Source: JBFIHF01 sp964411125 (GTDB lineage Bacteria; Myxococcota_A; Bradymonadia; Bradymonadales; Bradymonadaceae). Taken from it: 48,987 nt of DNA. Shown here piece by piece: positions 22,793 to 30,690 of this stretch. The notes beneath the pieces are model-generated. The model did not search any database and had not been told where the DNA came from. It saw nothing but the letters and a program-made list of their open reading frames with translations. Position 1 is the first letter of the stretch, and every line of letters starts with the position of its first letter. The translations under genes were made by a program, and so were the position numbers. The stretch is from positions 1 to 48,987 of the forward strand of contig CAYPJU010000046.1 in assembly GCA_964411125.1 (NCBI GenBank), read 5' to 3'.

Positions 22793-23721
22793 CCGTCCTC
22801 CGCGAGCGCTTCGATCTGCGCGGTGAGGCTCTCGGCCATCGTCCGCACTGCGACGAAGTCGATCGTTTCCGCGAAGACGTACGGAAACTCGACGACCGGA
22901 AGTGGTGTCGTCTCGTAGAGTTCGGTGAGATAGCGCTGCTGGAGCTGAGTCCGCTTCACGCGAAAGCGGGCGGCTTCGAAGATGGCGCGGTCGTGGTCGT
23001 CGGCCGGCTCGGGGAGCGCCGCGAGCTCTGCCTCGTCGAACAGCGGATCGTAGACGCCGTTCGCGACGACGAGCCCCAGCGGGACCGACAACTTCTCGGT
23101 CGCGGCCTCGTAGAGCATGCGGGTCTCGTTGACCGGCATCTCTTCGGGGAGGGTTACGATGTTGAGCACCGTGAACTCGGGGTCGCGGATGACCTCTTGC
23201 ATCTTCCTCGCCTCCTCGTACATCGGGCCGGCCGACAGGATCGACGTCACGACGTCGGGAATCTGCAGGAAGAAGAGACCGTGGCCCGTCGCGGGCGCGT
23301 CGACGACGACCTTGTCCCAGACGTATCTGCCGTTCTCGGTCTCGGTGGCGTGGAAGTACGTCTTACCGAGCAGCACCAGCTCGTTGAGCCCGGGGATCGC
23401 CTTGAGGAACGACTGGATGATTCGGTTTTCGAAGACCGCCTTGTAGACGATGCGGACCTTCAAGAGCATCAGCGCGTACTCCTCCATCGCCGAGCTCGGG
23501 GCCGCGTTGACCGCGAAGAGATTCTCTTCGACCTCGACGATGTCGGTACCGACCTCTTCGGAGCCGAACATGAGGCTCACTTTGTCCTTCGTGTGGATCT
23601 GGACCAGGAGGGTCTTCTCGCCGCGACGCGCGCACGCCAGCGCGAAGGCGGACGCAACGGTGGTCTTGCCGACGCCCCCTTTGCCGGTGAAAAACACGAA
23701 ACGTCGGTCGAAGATGTTCAA
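22789..23721 (-). CDS. ArsA/GET3-family ATPase, canonical partner subunit
   Basis: A 310-aa ArsA-like ATPase with intact deviant Walker A G-K-G-G-V-G-K-T-T (about 13-21), including the signature Lys that reaches into a partner's active site in this family. Switch II reads V-V-V-D-A-P-A-T-G-H-G-L. The only usable start at this position is TTG 23721 (L-N-I-F-D-R-R), because an in-frame stop lies shortly upstream and no ATG or GTG intervenes. The gene is the first of an ATGA-coupled pair with the variant subunit, so a heterodimer is likely. No transmembrane segments are visible. The cargo or client is unknown. Confidence 0.85.
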   Translation of the reverse strand: MNIFDRRFVFFTGKGGVGKTTVASAFALACARRGEKTLLVQIHTKDKVSLMFGSEEVGTDIVEVEENLFAVNAAPSSAMEEYALMLLKVRIVYKAVFENRIIQSFLKAIPGLNELVLLGKTYFHATETENGRYVWDKVVVDAPATGHGLFFLQIPDVVTSILSAGPMYEEARKMQEVIRDPEFTVLNIVTLPEEMPVNETRMLYEAATEKLSVPLGLVVANGVYDPLFDEAELAALPEPADDHDRAIFEAARFRVKRTQLQQRYLTELYETTPLPVVEFPYVFAETIDFVAVRTMAESLTAQIEALAEDG

Positions 23722-23841
23722 GCTAATGGGCGGGGAAACGGCTCAATGCGTACGGCTTGCACGGCCATCGTAATAGTCGGAAGGCCTGGCGCGCGCAAGC
23801 GCTCACCGCATGTGGCCGGGCAGTGCTCCGATCTTCGAGGC

Positions 23842-25725
23842 TCAGGATGCAGTCGAGCGTCGGCGACGCGCGCGGCGCTCACCGGCGAGGCCGAAGAAGA
23901 CGACGAGCGGCCAGAGCGCGAGCTGGCCTGCCGGGGTCGTGCTGCAGGTCGCTCCTGCCTCCTCCTCTGCGGTTCCGGCCGCCCCAATCGCGTCGGCTCG
24001 GGCGTTCGCCCCCCCGTACACGAACGACACGGTGGCACCGTCGGTGACGTTCATCGTCTGTTCGGCATCGGCGATGTCGTTGACGAAGAGGCGGTAGACC
24101 TGGTCTTCGTCGAGCCCTTCGACCTCGAGGGTGATGATGTTCCGCGGGTTTTCCGCTCCTTGAAGTGCATGAGCGGTCAGGAGCCCCAGAGCCGCCTTGC
24201 CGACGTACGGGATGTCATCGAGCTCTTCCCACGACGCGATCGCCTCGTCAGTGCGGACCGAGACGATGTTTCGCGCGGCGCGGGCGTCGAGGCCGACGAC
24301 GTCGTCGAGCTCCTCGAGGCTCGCCTCGTTTGCCAGCGCCAGAACGGCGTCGACGACGGGCCCGGGGTGAATCGCAGCGACGTCGAGGGGGGGATCGAAG
24401 GCCCAGTTTGCGGGATCGGTCGCCGTCTCCGCATCGAAGGGACGGCTGAAGGCGACCTGGAGATGGGTGGTGCCGTGGGTCGTCGCGAAGGTCGGCGCGA
24501 TCTTGTTCTGCAACCTCTCTTCACGCGGCATGATGGTCAGCTCGTCGAGGACCTCTCCGTCCCGAAGGACGGCTCCGTAGCGGAGGAAATCTCGCTCGAA
24601 GCTGATGAGCTGGACGTGGTGGGCGCGCGTCGCCATCCCGGGAGGCTGCAGGTACCAACGGTCGAAGACGGGCGTGCGCTGGGGAACACCGAGTCCCCCC
24701 TCACCCACGTAGGTCACGCCCGTGTAGTCGACGCGGTCTTCCCGAATCGGCGGGGTTCGTTTCAGCGTGTGCCCGTCCGACTCGCAGACGAGGTCGACGT
24801 CGTACTGTTCGAACAGCGGGACCCAATGCTCTTTCGCCCCGCTCGCCGACTTCACGGCGGGATATGCGGGGCGATGATAGTTGACGACGAGCCAGCGGGA
24901 CTCGCGTCCCTGCTCGAGCTGCTCTTCGAGCCATTCTCGCTGCACCCCGGCCATCGACACTTCGGTGTCGAGATTGAGGAGGGTGAGATCGCCGATCTCG
25001 GTCTTGAACCAGGTCACGCCTTCGGCACCGCCCGGCTCTCCGAACACTTTGTTGTAAACGACGCCGCGGCCCTCGTGGTTCCCTTTTGCAGGGACGATGG
25101 GAAGTACACGGCCGCTCCCCGCGATCGTGAGCTGATGATCGTCGAGCCAGGCGGCCCACTGCGGCCAGTTGTTGGCCCAGTCGATGTAATCGCCGCCGTG
25201 AACCAGGGCGAGAATGTCGTCGTCGTTCTCGTGGAGGGTGCGAATGCGCTCGTTCATCGCCTGTCGTTCGTCGCGCCCGGTGCGCGAGTCTCCTCCGTAG
25301 AGAAGCTTGAACTCGCTGTCGTCGTCGTGGGCGGTGTCGAAATGGAGCTCGCGCGACACCTCCCCGTCCGAAACGACGACGAAGTAGTACGTCGTCGCCG
25401 GCTGCAATCCTTGGAGCGGGGCGTGATGGAACCAGGGCCCGTCGTCGACGTACTCGCCGGACGAGGAGACCTCTACCGAAAACTCGTAGTCCGCGGGATC
25501 CCCCCCGCGCGACTCGGTATCGTAGTAGACGGCGTGCTCGGTGCCTTCATCGGAAGTCGTCCAGCTGACCTTCGCCTGATGAGCAGGGTCGACGGTCCAG
25601 ATGACTCGGAGCTGATGGGGGGCCCCGCCCGACTGCGACTCGGCCGGGATCGAGACGATCGTCGCCACGGCCAGTGCCAGTGCGGCGAAGGAGGCCGGGA
25701 GAAGAAAACGTTTTGCGGTCGTCAT
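23842..25725 (-). CDS. Exported metallophosphoesterase with MYXO-CTERM-like sorting tail
   Basis: A 627-aa surface enzyme. The ATG at 25725 begins a signal peptide (M-T-T-A-K-R-F-L-L-P then a hydrophobic run). A fibronectin/purple-acid-phosphatase-type N-domain (about 35-145) precedes a calcineurin-like phosphoesterase core with Y-G-G-D-S-R, H-G-G-D-Y, K-G-N-H-E, V-N-Y-H-R-P and S-D-G-H-T-L metal-ligand motifs. Residues about 464-521 hold two helix-hairpin-helix-like units (L-D-D-V-V-G-L and L-D-D-I-P-Y-V-G-K-A-A). The last 34 residues are Cys594, a hydrophobic helix and R-R-A-R-R-R-R, the MYXO-CTERM pattern that directs proteins to myxobacterial outer surfaces. Phosphomonoester or phosphodiester specificity is unknown. 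Confidence 0.85.
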   Translation of the reverse strand: MTTAKRFLLPASFAALALAVATIVSIPAESQSGGAPHQLRVIWTVDPAHQAKVSWTTSDEGTEHAVYYDTESRGGDPADYEFSVEVSSSGEYVDDGPWFHHAPLQGLQPATTYYFVVVSDGEVSRELHFDTAHDDDSEFKLLYGGDSRTGRDERQAMNERIRTLHENDDDILALVHGGDYIDWANNWPQWAAWLDDHQLTIAGSGRVLPIVPAKGNHEGRGVVYNKVFGEPGGAEGVTWFKTEIGDLTLLNLDTEVSMAGVQREWLEEQLEQGRESRWLVVNYHRPAYPAVKSASGAKEHWVPLFEQYDVDLVCESDGHTLKRTPPIREDRVDYTGVTYVGEGGLGVPQRTPVFDRWYLQPPGMATRAHHVQLISFERDFLRYGAVLRDGEVLDELTIMPREERLQNKIAPTFATTHGTTHLQVAFSRPFDAETATDPANWAFDPPLDVAAIHPGPVVDAVLALANEASLEELDDVVGLDARAARNIVSVRTDEAIASWEELDDIPYVGKAALGLLTAHALQGAENPRNIITLEVEGLDEDQVYRLFVNDIADAEQTMNVTDGATVSFVYGGANARADAIGAAGTAEEEAGATCSTTPAGQLALWPLVVFFGLAGERRARRRRSTAS

Positions 25726-25823
25726 CAGGTGCCTAGCTTCTCGGTAGGTTCGTCCGGCCAACGATCAGCACGGCGGCCACATTCCCTACGCTCCACAAAT
25801 TCTCGGGCGCAGCACGTCCCGTT

Positions 25824-26498
25824 CTACTCGCGAGCTGCGAGCGTGTCGTCGTGCCAGTCCGCGAATTTGGGGTGGATCGGCGCGTCAGATTCCTTCGCTC
25901 GTGCGATCAGACCGTTGAGCGTCTCTGACGGCCACTTCTTCTGGATCATGTTCACCAGCCAGTCGGGCAGCATCCCCTTGGGGTCGGTGTGAACCTCGAC
26001 GTAGAGGCGCGTCCGCGGCTTCGGGCCGGGGATCGCGGTGAAGCGGTAGAACGTCCCATTGGCGTTCGCTCGCACGCAGCAATCGTTCTCGGGGGCCGCG
26101 GCGCGGACGACCGACTGGATCTTGCACGTGAACTCGCGTTTCGAAGGCTCGACGCTGCCGACCGACCGCAGCACGTAGTCTCGGTTCGTTACGGGGAAGG
26201 GAGTGTGGAACTCGATCCGGTACTCCTCGAAGTTCTCTCCCTTCTTCAGCGTCTGGTGCTCCTCGTAGCGCGAAACCCAGTGCTGGCGTTCGTTGCTGTC
26301 GGCGAAGACGGAGATGATCTTCCCGATGTGGATGTCGGTGACGATCTCCCCGCTGAACATGAAGAGGTCGGTCCCCTCGACTTCCTTCTTTCGCACCTTC
26401 ACGCCGTCGATATCACCGAGCGACTCCCAGCCGTTCGCGAAGGCGAGCGAGGGGATCAGCGTCACGAGCAGCAGAAAGGGCAGAATGCGTCGCCACAT
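25824..26498 (-). CDS. Secreted START-domain (lipid-binding) protein, second copy
   Basis: A 224-aa protein with a signal peptide from ATG 26498 (M-W-R-R-I-L-P-F-L-L-L then cleavage near A-F-A-N-G) and GAGG about 8 nt upstream. The mature part is a START/SRPBCC domain: G-V-K-V-R-K-K-E-V-E-G, F-S-G-E-I-V-T-D, W-V-S-R-Y, F-P-V-T-N-R-D-Y-V, and a C-terminal helix L-P-D-W-L-V-N-M-I-Q. It shares this layout with the START protein at 9314-9979, though the two are clearly diverged. A periplasmic lipid or hydrophobic ligand carrier is likely. It sits between the MYXO-CTERM phosphoesterase and the binding-protein lipoprotein cluster, with about 85-100 bp on either side. Confidence 0.8.
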   Translation of the reverse strand: MWRRILPFLLLVTLIPSLAFANGWESLGDIDGVKVRKKEVEGTDLFMFSGEIVTDIHIGKIISVFADSNERQHWVSRYEEHQTLKKGENFEEYRIEFHTPFPVTNRDYVLRSVGSVEPSKREFTCKIQSVVRAAAPENDCCVRANANGTFYRFTAIPGPKPRTRLYVEVHTDPKGMLPDWLVNMIQKKWPSETLNGLIARAKESDAPIHPKFADWHDDTLAARE

Positions 26499-26582
26499 AC
26501 GGGAACCTCTGGGTGTGTCGTTTGGAGCCTTCGGTATACCGACTCCCCCGGCCAAAGACAAACCGCCGCCACCTCGCTCCAT

Positions 26583-28097
26583 TTACCTCGCGTCGGCTTC
26601 TGCGAGAGCAGCCGCCATATCCTCTCCCGAGAACCTCTCTCCCTCCACCAGAGTCCCAGCGGCGCCCACCCGGTTGAAGACCATCGACTCGTCCACCGTG
26701 CGTACGCGCCCGTCCTCTCCGAACGATAGGGGGCCCGACGCGCCGGTGTACGAGGGTACCGCGCCTACGAGCGCCCCTTCGACGCAAGGCCGGACATCTC
26801 CGGCGCGGCAGACCGCGGCGTCGGGACCGCCAGAGTTTATTGCCTGGAAGTTTCGCCGGATCGACGTGCGGCTCGGGGCGGATTCGCCGTGGGCCCGCGA
26901 AAGGGTGAGCGCAGCGAGCACCGCCTGGTCGTACCCGAAATCGAAATAGACCGCGTGATCGGGGAGCCGTTCGGGAAGCAGGGGATCGAAGCATTGTTCC
27001 CCGGGGCAGGGAGTCGCATAACGTTCGGTGTAGAAGTCGTAGAATGCCTCCCTCACGGAATCGGCGCGGTTGCCGCCGATTTCGTAGCTGACGACGATTC
27101 CCCCTTCGAGCGCCGACCGAGCCGTGGGGCTGAGACTGCGAACCGTCGCGGTCCAGCGTTGAAGCGAAGGAAAAAGCCACCGAGGGGCGGCAGCACGCGA
27201 TTCGTCGTCGAGTAGAAACGCCTCGTAGAAAGCCGCGAACGTGTCGACAGGAGTCTCTGCCGCGACCGGAAGCGCGAACACACAGTCGGCTCCCGACTGA
27301 ACGACCTGTCGCACGGCGTCCGCCGGGTTTGCTCCGGGGATCAGGCCGATGGCTGCGGTGACCGGGAGCCCCTGCCGAGGAACCTCCTCTTCGAGGATTT
27401 CGACCACGAACTGGTCCGCCGGGCTCCGCACGTACACCGTCGTGGCGCGGGTGCATAACTGGCGTTCGACCAGGTACTTGCCCCACATGGCAAAGTCCGC
27501 GCGCGGAGCGGGAGCGAGGGCGTAGGTCGTGCGGATTCCCGAGGGCTCCGCGGTCTCGAACGACGCGTAGTTGGCGAAAACACCGATCACCAGCGTTCGG
27601 CGCCCTGCGAAATAGCGCTGTGCCTGGCGAGTGACGTCTTCGCCCAGGGTGAGAACGACGGAGGCACCGGCGGCCTCGACGGCAGCGAAAGTCTGGAGGA
27701 TCTGCCCCTCCTCGAACCCGGCAAACCGGTAGAACAGTTCGAATTCGACGCCGAACTCGCCTGTACTCTCCTGAACTTCCTCGAGCGCGTACCGAACCGC
27801 TGCATGCTGCACTCTCGCCGGCAGCTCGAGCGCGCCCCCCACGGGATTGTTCACCAAGGCGATGACGGGGGGACGGCGGGCACAGGTCCCCCCCACGCAC
27901 GTCGACAGCGCGTCGCAGTCCTCGTTCGCGAGACAGCTCGTCTCCGTATCGGGGATGTGACAGACACCGGCACGGACGGAGCAAACCGCGGGCGGTTCGC
28001 AGTCGGCGTCGCTGTCGCAGGCTCCCGACGCGGGTGCGAACCCGTTGCATCCCAGACCCAGGAGTCCCCCGAGCGCCAGTGCCAGCCGGCTCACCAT
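26583..28097 (-). CDS. Lipoprotein with Cys-rich N-terminus and type-1 periplasmic-binding-protein fold (A)
   Basis: A 504-aa lipoprotein. ATG 28097 opens a signal M-V-S-R-L-A-L-A-L-G-G with lipobox L-G-L-G-C; the frame is open upstream but that part is not protein-like. Residues about 25-75 are a Cys-rich module (C-D-S-D-A-D-C, C-S-V-R-A-G-V-C, C-L-A-N-E-D-C, C-V-G-G-T-C). From about 80 on, the sequence fits a Leu/Ile/Val-binding-type two-lobe fold: V-I-A-L-V-N-N-P, A-V-R-Y-A-L-E-E-V, A-S-V-V-L-T-L-G, R-T-T-Y-A-L-A-P, D-C-V-F-A-L-P and F-D-F-G-Y-D-Q-A-V-L-A-A. No ABC permease is nearby, so it probably senses or stores a ligand rather than feeding an importer. It overlaps the upstream TPR gene by 7 bp. 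Confidence 0.8.
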   Translation of the reverse strand: MVSRLALALGGLLGLGCNGFAPASGACDSDADCEPPAVCSVRAGVCHIPDTETSCLANEDCDALSTCVGGTCARRPPVIALVNNPVGGALELPARVQHAAVRYALEEVQESTGEFGVEFELFYRFAGFEEGQILQTFAAVEAAGASVVLTLGEDVTRQAQRYFAGRRTLVIGVFANYASFETAEPSGIRTTYALAPAPRADFAMWGKYLVERQLCTRATTVYVRSPADQFVVEILEEEVPRQGLPVTAAIGLIPGANPADAVRQVVQSGADCVFALPVAAETPVDTFAAFYEAFLLDDESRAAAPRWLFPSLQRWTATVRSLSPTARSALEGGIVVSYEIGGNRADSVREAFYDFYTERYATPCPGEQCFDPLLPERLPDHAVYFDFGYDQAVLAALTLSRAHGESAPSRTSIRRNFQAINSGGPDAAVCRAGDVRPCVEGALVGAVPSYTGASGPLSFGEDGRVRTVDESMVFNRVGAAGTLVEGERFSGEDMAAALAEADAR

Positions 28098-29002
28098 CGT
28101 CCCACCCAGGTCACCCCTCCCGGCGTCAGCGCGAGCGCGCTCTCCACATCGTCTGATCCTCGAAACGTGCGCAAGATCAGCACCCCGCCGGTTCCGAGCG
28201 CCGCCGCCGACAGCAGATACCCGCCGAGAGTTGCGACACGGAGCCGGTCCACCCGCCTCTTGGCGCGGACGACGTCGTCCTCGTCCGATGGGGTTCGCTG
28301 CGTTGCCTCGAGCGTTTCGTTCGCAGTCCCCAGCCACAGGTCGAGGGCGATCGAGGTAGCGAGGAACCCGACCCCGCCCGCCGCGAGACCGACCCCGAGC
28401 CACGGCGTCGCCTTCTCGCGCACCACGACCTGCGCGGCGGGTTCGAGCTGCAGATCGACGACCGACACCTCCATCGCGACCACTTCCACTTCGTGGCTTT
28501 CATCCTTCGTCCCAAGCCGACCGACGACCGGGTACGCGCCGGGCAGCAGCTTGACGGACTCCCCACAGGCGACCCCTGGACGCCCTGCGACCTCGACGTC
28601 GATGCCCACCACCTTGCACCGGACCTGGATCTCCCCCGGGCAGCGCGACTCGAGCTCGGCCACGGCCATCTCGACCTGCTCCCGCAGGGCAACGTCGCGG
28701 CTGTCGTACACCGGAGCGGACAGGGCCATGGCGTACGACTCGCGCGCCTCCGAACACTCACCGAGACGATAGTGAGCTCGCCCCTTGCTGAAGTGGAGAA
28801 GGTCGAATGGACGCACCGTCAGCGCGGCCGCAAGGTAGGCGATCGAATCCTCGAAACGGTTGAGCTGATACGCCTGGAACGCGCGGTCGTACAGCTCGCG
28901 CTGAAGAGGCGTCGGCGATACCTCTTTCGAAGACTGCGCGAAGGCGAGCCCGGGCACCACGGCCGCGAGCGCGAAAAGGCATGCGATCGGTCCGACCTTC
29001 AT
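28091..29002 (-). CDS. TPR/PEGA-type exported protein with C-terminal membrane segments
   Basis: A 303-aa protein with a Sec signal (M-K-V-G-P-I-A-C-L-F-A, cleavage near A-F-A-Q). TPR-like helices follow at about 35-115 (L-Y-D-R-A-F-Q-A-Y, G-R-A-H-Y-R-L-G-E-C-S-E-A-R). A PEGA-like beta module lies at about 120-190 (G-V-A-C-G-E-S-V-K-L-L-P-G-A-Y-P-V). Two hydrophobic segments are at about 200-222 and 255-280, separated by a charged loop. This is the kind of accessory protein found beside myxobacterial envelope signalling genes. It sits between, and overlaps, two paralogous binding-protein lipoproteins (4 bp with one, 7 bp with the other), so all three are probably one operon and one complex. 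Confidence 0.75.
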   Translation of the reverse strand: MKVGPIACLFALAAVVPGLAFAQSSKEVSPTPLQRELYDRAFQAYQLNRFEDSIAYLAAALTVRPFDLLHFSKGRAHYRLGECSEARESYAMALSAPVYDSRDVALREQVEMAVAELESRCPGEIQVRCKVVGIDVEVAGRPGVACGESVKLLPGAYPVVGRLGTKDESHEVEVVAMEVSVVDLQLEPAAQVVVREKATPWLGVGLAAGGVGFLATSIALDLWLGTANETLEATQRTPSDEDDVVRAKRRVDRLRVATLGGYLLSAAALGTGGVLILRTFRGSDDVESALALTPGGVTWVGRW

Positions 29003-30588
29003 TGCGAGGGCCCCTTGTACTCGGCGCGGTAGATGGCGACCATTTCCTCGTGCGCGAATCGGACGACCTCGGAGAGCTCACCGGCCTCGTTCACGGTCGA
29101 GAAGATCATGACCTCGTCGAGGCCCTCGGCCCGTCCGTCTTCGGCGAACACGAGGTCCGACGAAACTCCGAAGAAGTGAACCGGTTGTCCGTCGTCTATC
29201 CACCCTCGGCATTCCACCAGATTCTTGCGGGTACAGACCTTGCGATCCCCGGACGTGGCGGTCACGGCGAGAAAGGCGTCACGCAGCTGCTCGCTCGAAA
29301 AATCGGAACCGAAGTTCGATTCGGCATACATCGCAGCGACGACGAAAAGATGGAACTGGTCCGAGGCGTGCCCTATCCGCGTCGGATAGTTCGAAGCGAC
29401 ACGAACCGAATCGAACCACTCGCAATCGTCTGACGAAAAGTCCGCGCACTTGTCCGCGACGGCGTCGGCGTATCGCCCCAGATACTCCGCGTTGATCTCT
29501 TCGCTCTTCGCCCCGCCCGTTTCGTACCGCACGATGACGGACCCGTGCAGCTCGGAGACTAGTCCTTCGGCTCGAAGCCCGTCCAGCAGCTCGGGAAGGG
29601 CGCCCTCCGCACCAAAGACCCAGCGCAACCGCTTTACGCCACGTGCCGTTCGCCACGCGGGATGCGTACTCGTGATCCGCAGGTCGTCCTCGACGCTGAG
29701 GTAGAGGAGCAGCGCACATTCCGCCCCCGACGCTTCCAGCGCCTCGAAAAGTTCGTCCCTGGCAGATTCGACAGCCCCGTCGAGCTCGTAGTCGAGCACG
29801 ACCGACGGCCCGAAGCGTCCCAGTTGGGAGCGATAGAGAGACGAGCGATAATCTCCTCGGTGCACCACCGCGAGCCTCTCGCACGTCGTACCGAACGGGT
29901 CGTCGTTTTCTGGAGTCCAGCTCCCGTAGAAATGGGACATCGTGGCCGCGTCAGCCCGCGGCGAGGGGATCACTCCGTACGAGTAACGTTGCCACGAACG
30001 CGGGCGCTCGAACTCCTCCACGTTGGAGAGCTCCGCGATATGCAGCACCTCCTTGTCCCCGAACCACTCGATCGCCGCTCGCGCGCCCGAGTTGTTGATC
30101 GTCCGCAGGCCCAGGGGGGAGCGGCTAGCGACTTCGCGCGCTTGCTGCTCGGCGACGACGGGGTCCGTGACCTCGAGGATCAGCTCTTCGACCTCGACAG
30201 GTCGATCGAGGACGCCCAGCGCGTTGACTTCGTCCGCCATGATCCCCGCCACGACCAGTCCCACGCGGGCGAGACCACGCCCGCCGCTGGAGAGCCCGCG
30301 CTCGAAGACGAAGTGGATGCTGTACCTGTCATCCACACAGAGGTCGTCGGAAGAGCATGATTGCCCGACCCCGCACGGCTTCGACGAATCGGCGCAGCGT
30401 TTGGCGTCGGGGGGGACGTTGCAGAGTCCGACCTCCTCCAAGCAGAGCATTCCAGGAGGGCAATCGGCCTGCTCAGTGCAAGGGAGCTCCGCGCGCTGCA
30501 AGAGGGAGCATCCGGCCGCGAGTCCCCCCCCAAGGAGGAGCACTCCGACGAACGCGCGCGAAATGTCACGGAACCGGGCGTATCGCAT
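28999..30588 (-). CDS. Lipoprotein with Cys-rich N-terminus and type-1 periplasmic-binding-protein fold (B)
   Basis: A 529-aa paralogue of the lipoprotein at 26583-28097. I chose ATG 30588 (M-R-Y-A-R-F-R-D), giving a basic n-region, a hydrophobic core and lipobox L-A-A-G-C; ATG 30606 is an alternative. A Cys-rich module follows (C-T-E-Q-A-D-C, C-L-E-E-V-G-L-C, C-G-V-G-Q-S-C). The two-lobe binding-protein part is more diverged than in copy A but keeps the same landmarks: Y-G-V-I-P-S-P-R-A-D (compare Y-A-L-A-P-A-P-R-A-D), E-C-A-L-L-L-Y, V-I-V-R-Y-E-T-G-G, and F-H-L-F-V-V-A-A-M-Y-A. It is the first gene of the three-gene unit and starts 102 bp from a divergent Ser/Thr kinase gene. Ligand unknown. 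Confidence 0.78.
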   Translation of the reverse strand: MRYARFRDISRAFVGVLLLGGGLAAGCSLLQRAELPCTEQADCPPGMLCLEEVGLCNVPPDAKRCADSSKPCGVGQSCSSDDLCVDDRYSIHFVFERGLSSGGRGLARVGLVVAGIMADEVNALGVLDRPVEVEELILEVTDPVVAEQQAREVASRSPLGLRTINNSGARAAIEWFGDKEVLHIAELSNVEEFERPRSWQRYSYGVIPSPRADAATMSHFYGSWTPENDDPFGTTCERLAVVHRGDYRSSLYRSQLGRFGPSVVLDYELDGAVESARDELFEALEASGAECALLLYLSVEDDLRITSTHPAWRTARGVKRLRWVFGAEGALPELLDGLRAEGLVSELHGSVIVRYETGGAKSEEINAEYLGRYADAVADKCADFSSDDCEWFDSVRVASNYPTRIGHASDQFHLFVVAAMYAESNFGSDFSSEQLRDAFLAVTATSGDRKVCTRKNLVECRGWIDDGQPVHFFGVSSDLVFAEDGRAEGLDEVMIFSTVNEAGELSEVVRFAHEEMVAIYRAEYKGPSQ

Positions 30589-30690
30589 CAGCCGCCATCC
30601 AGCCATCCATTCTACGCCACGATGATACTCGCACTCGTCCTGCGAGGCCAACCGAGGTGAAACGACGAAGGTCTGGCGCCGACGCAACGG

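Noticed and set aside
21632..23721. Arsenic resistance operon
   Set aside because: ArsA-like ATPases lack arsenite-binding Cys and there is no arsB, arsC, arsR or arsD nearby.
22780..25992. Very long plus-strand open frame (about 1070 codons)
   Set aside because: Antisense to an ArsA-like ATPase and a metallophosphoesterase with clear motifs; composition is Arg/Val/Asp-rich without recognisable domains. Length here reflects high GC, not coding.
26583..30588. Branched-chain amino acid ABC importer
   Set aside because: Binding-protein folds are present, but no permease or importer ATPase accompanies them; the ABC pair at 32275-34081 is an ABC-2 exporter on the other strand.
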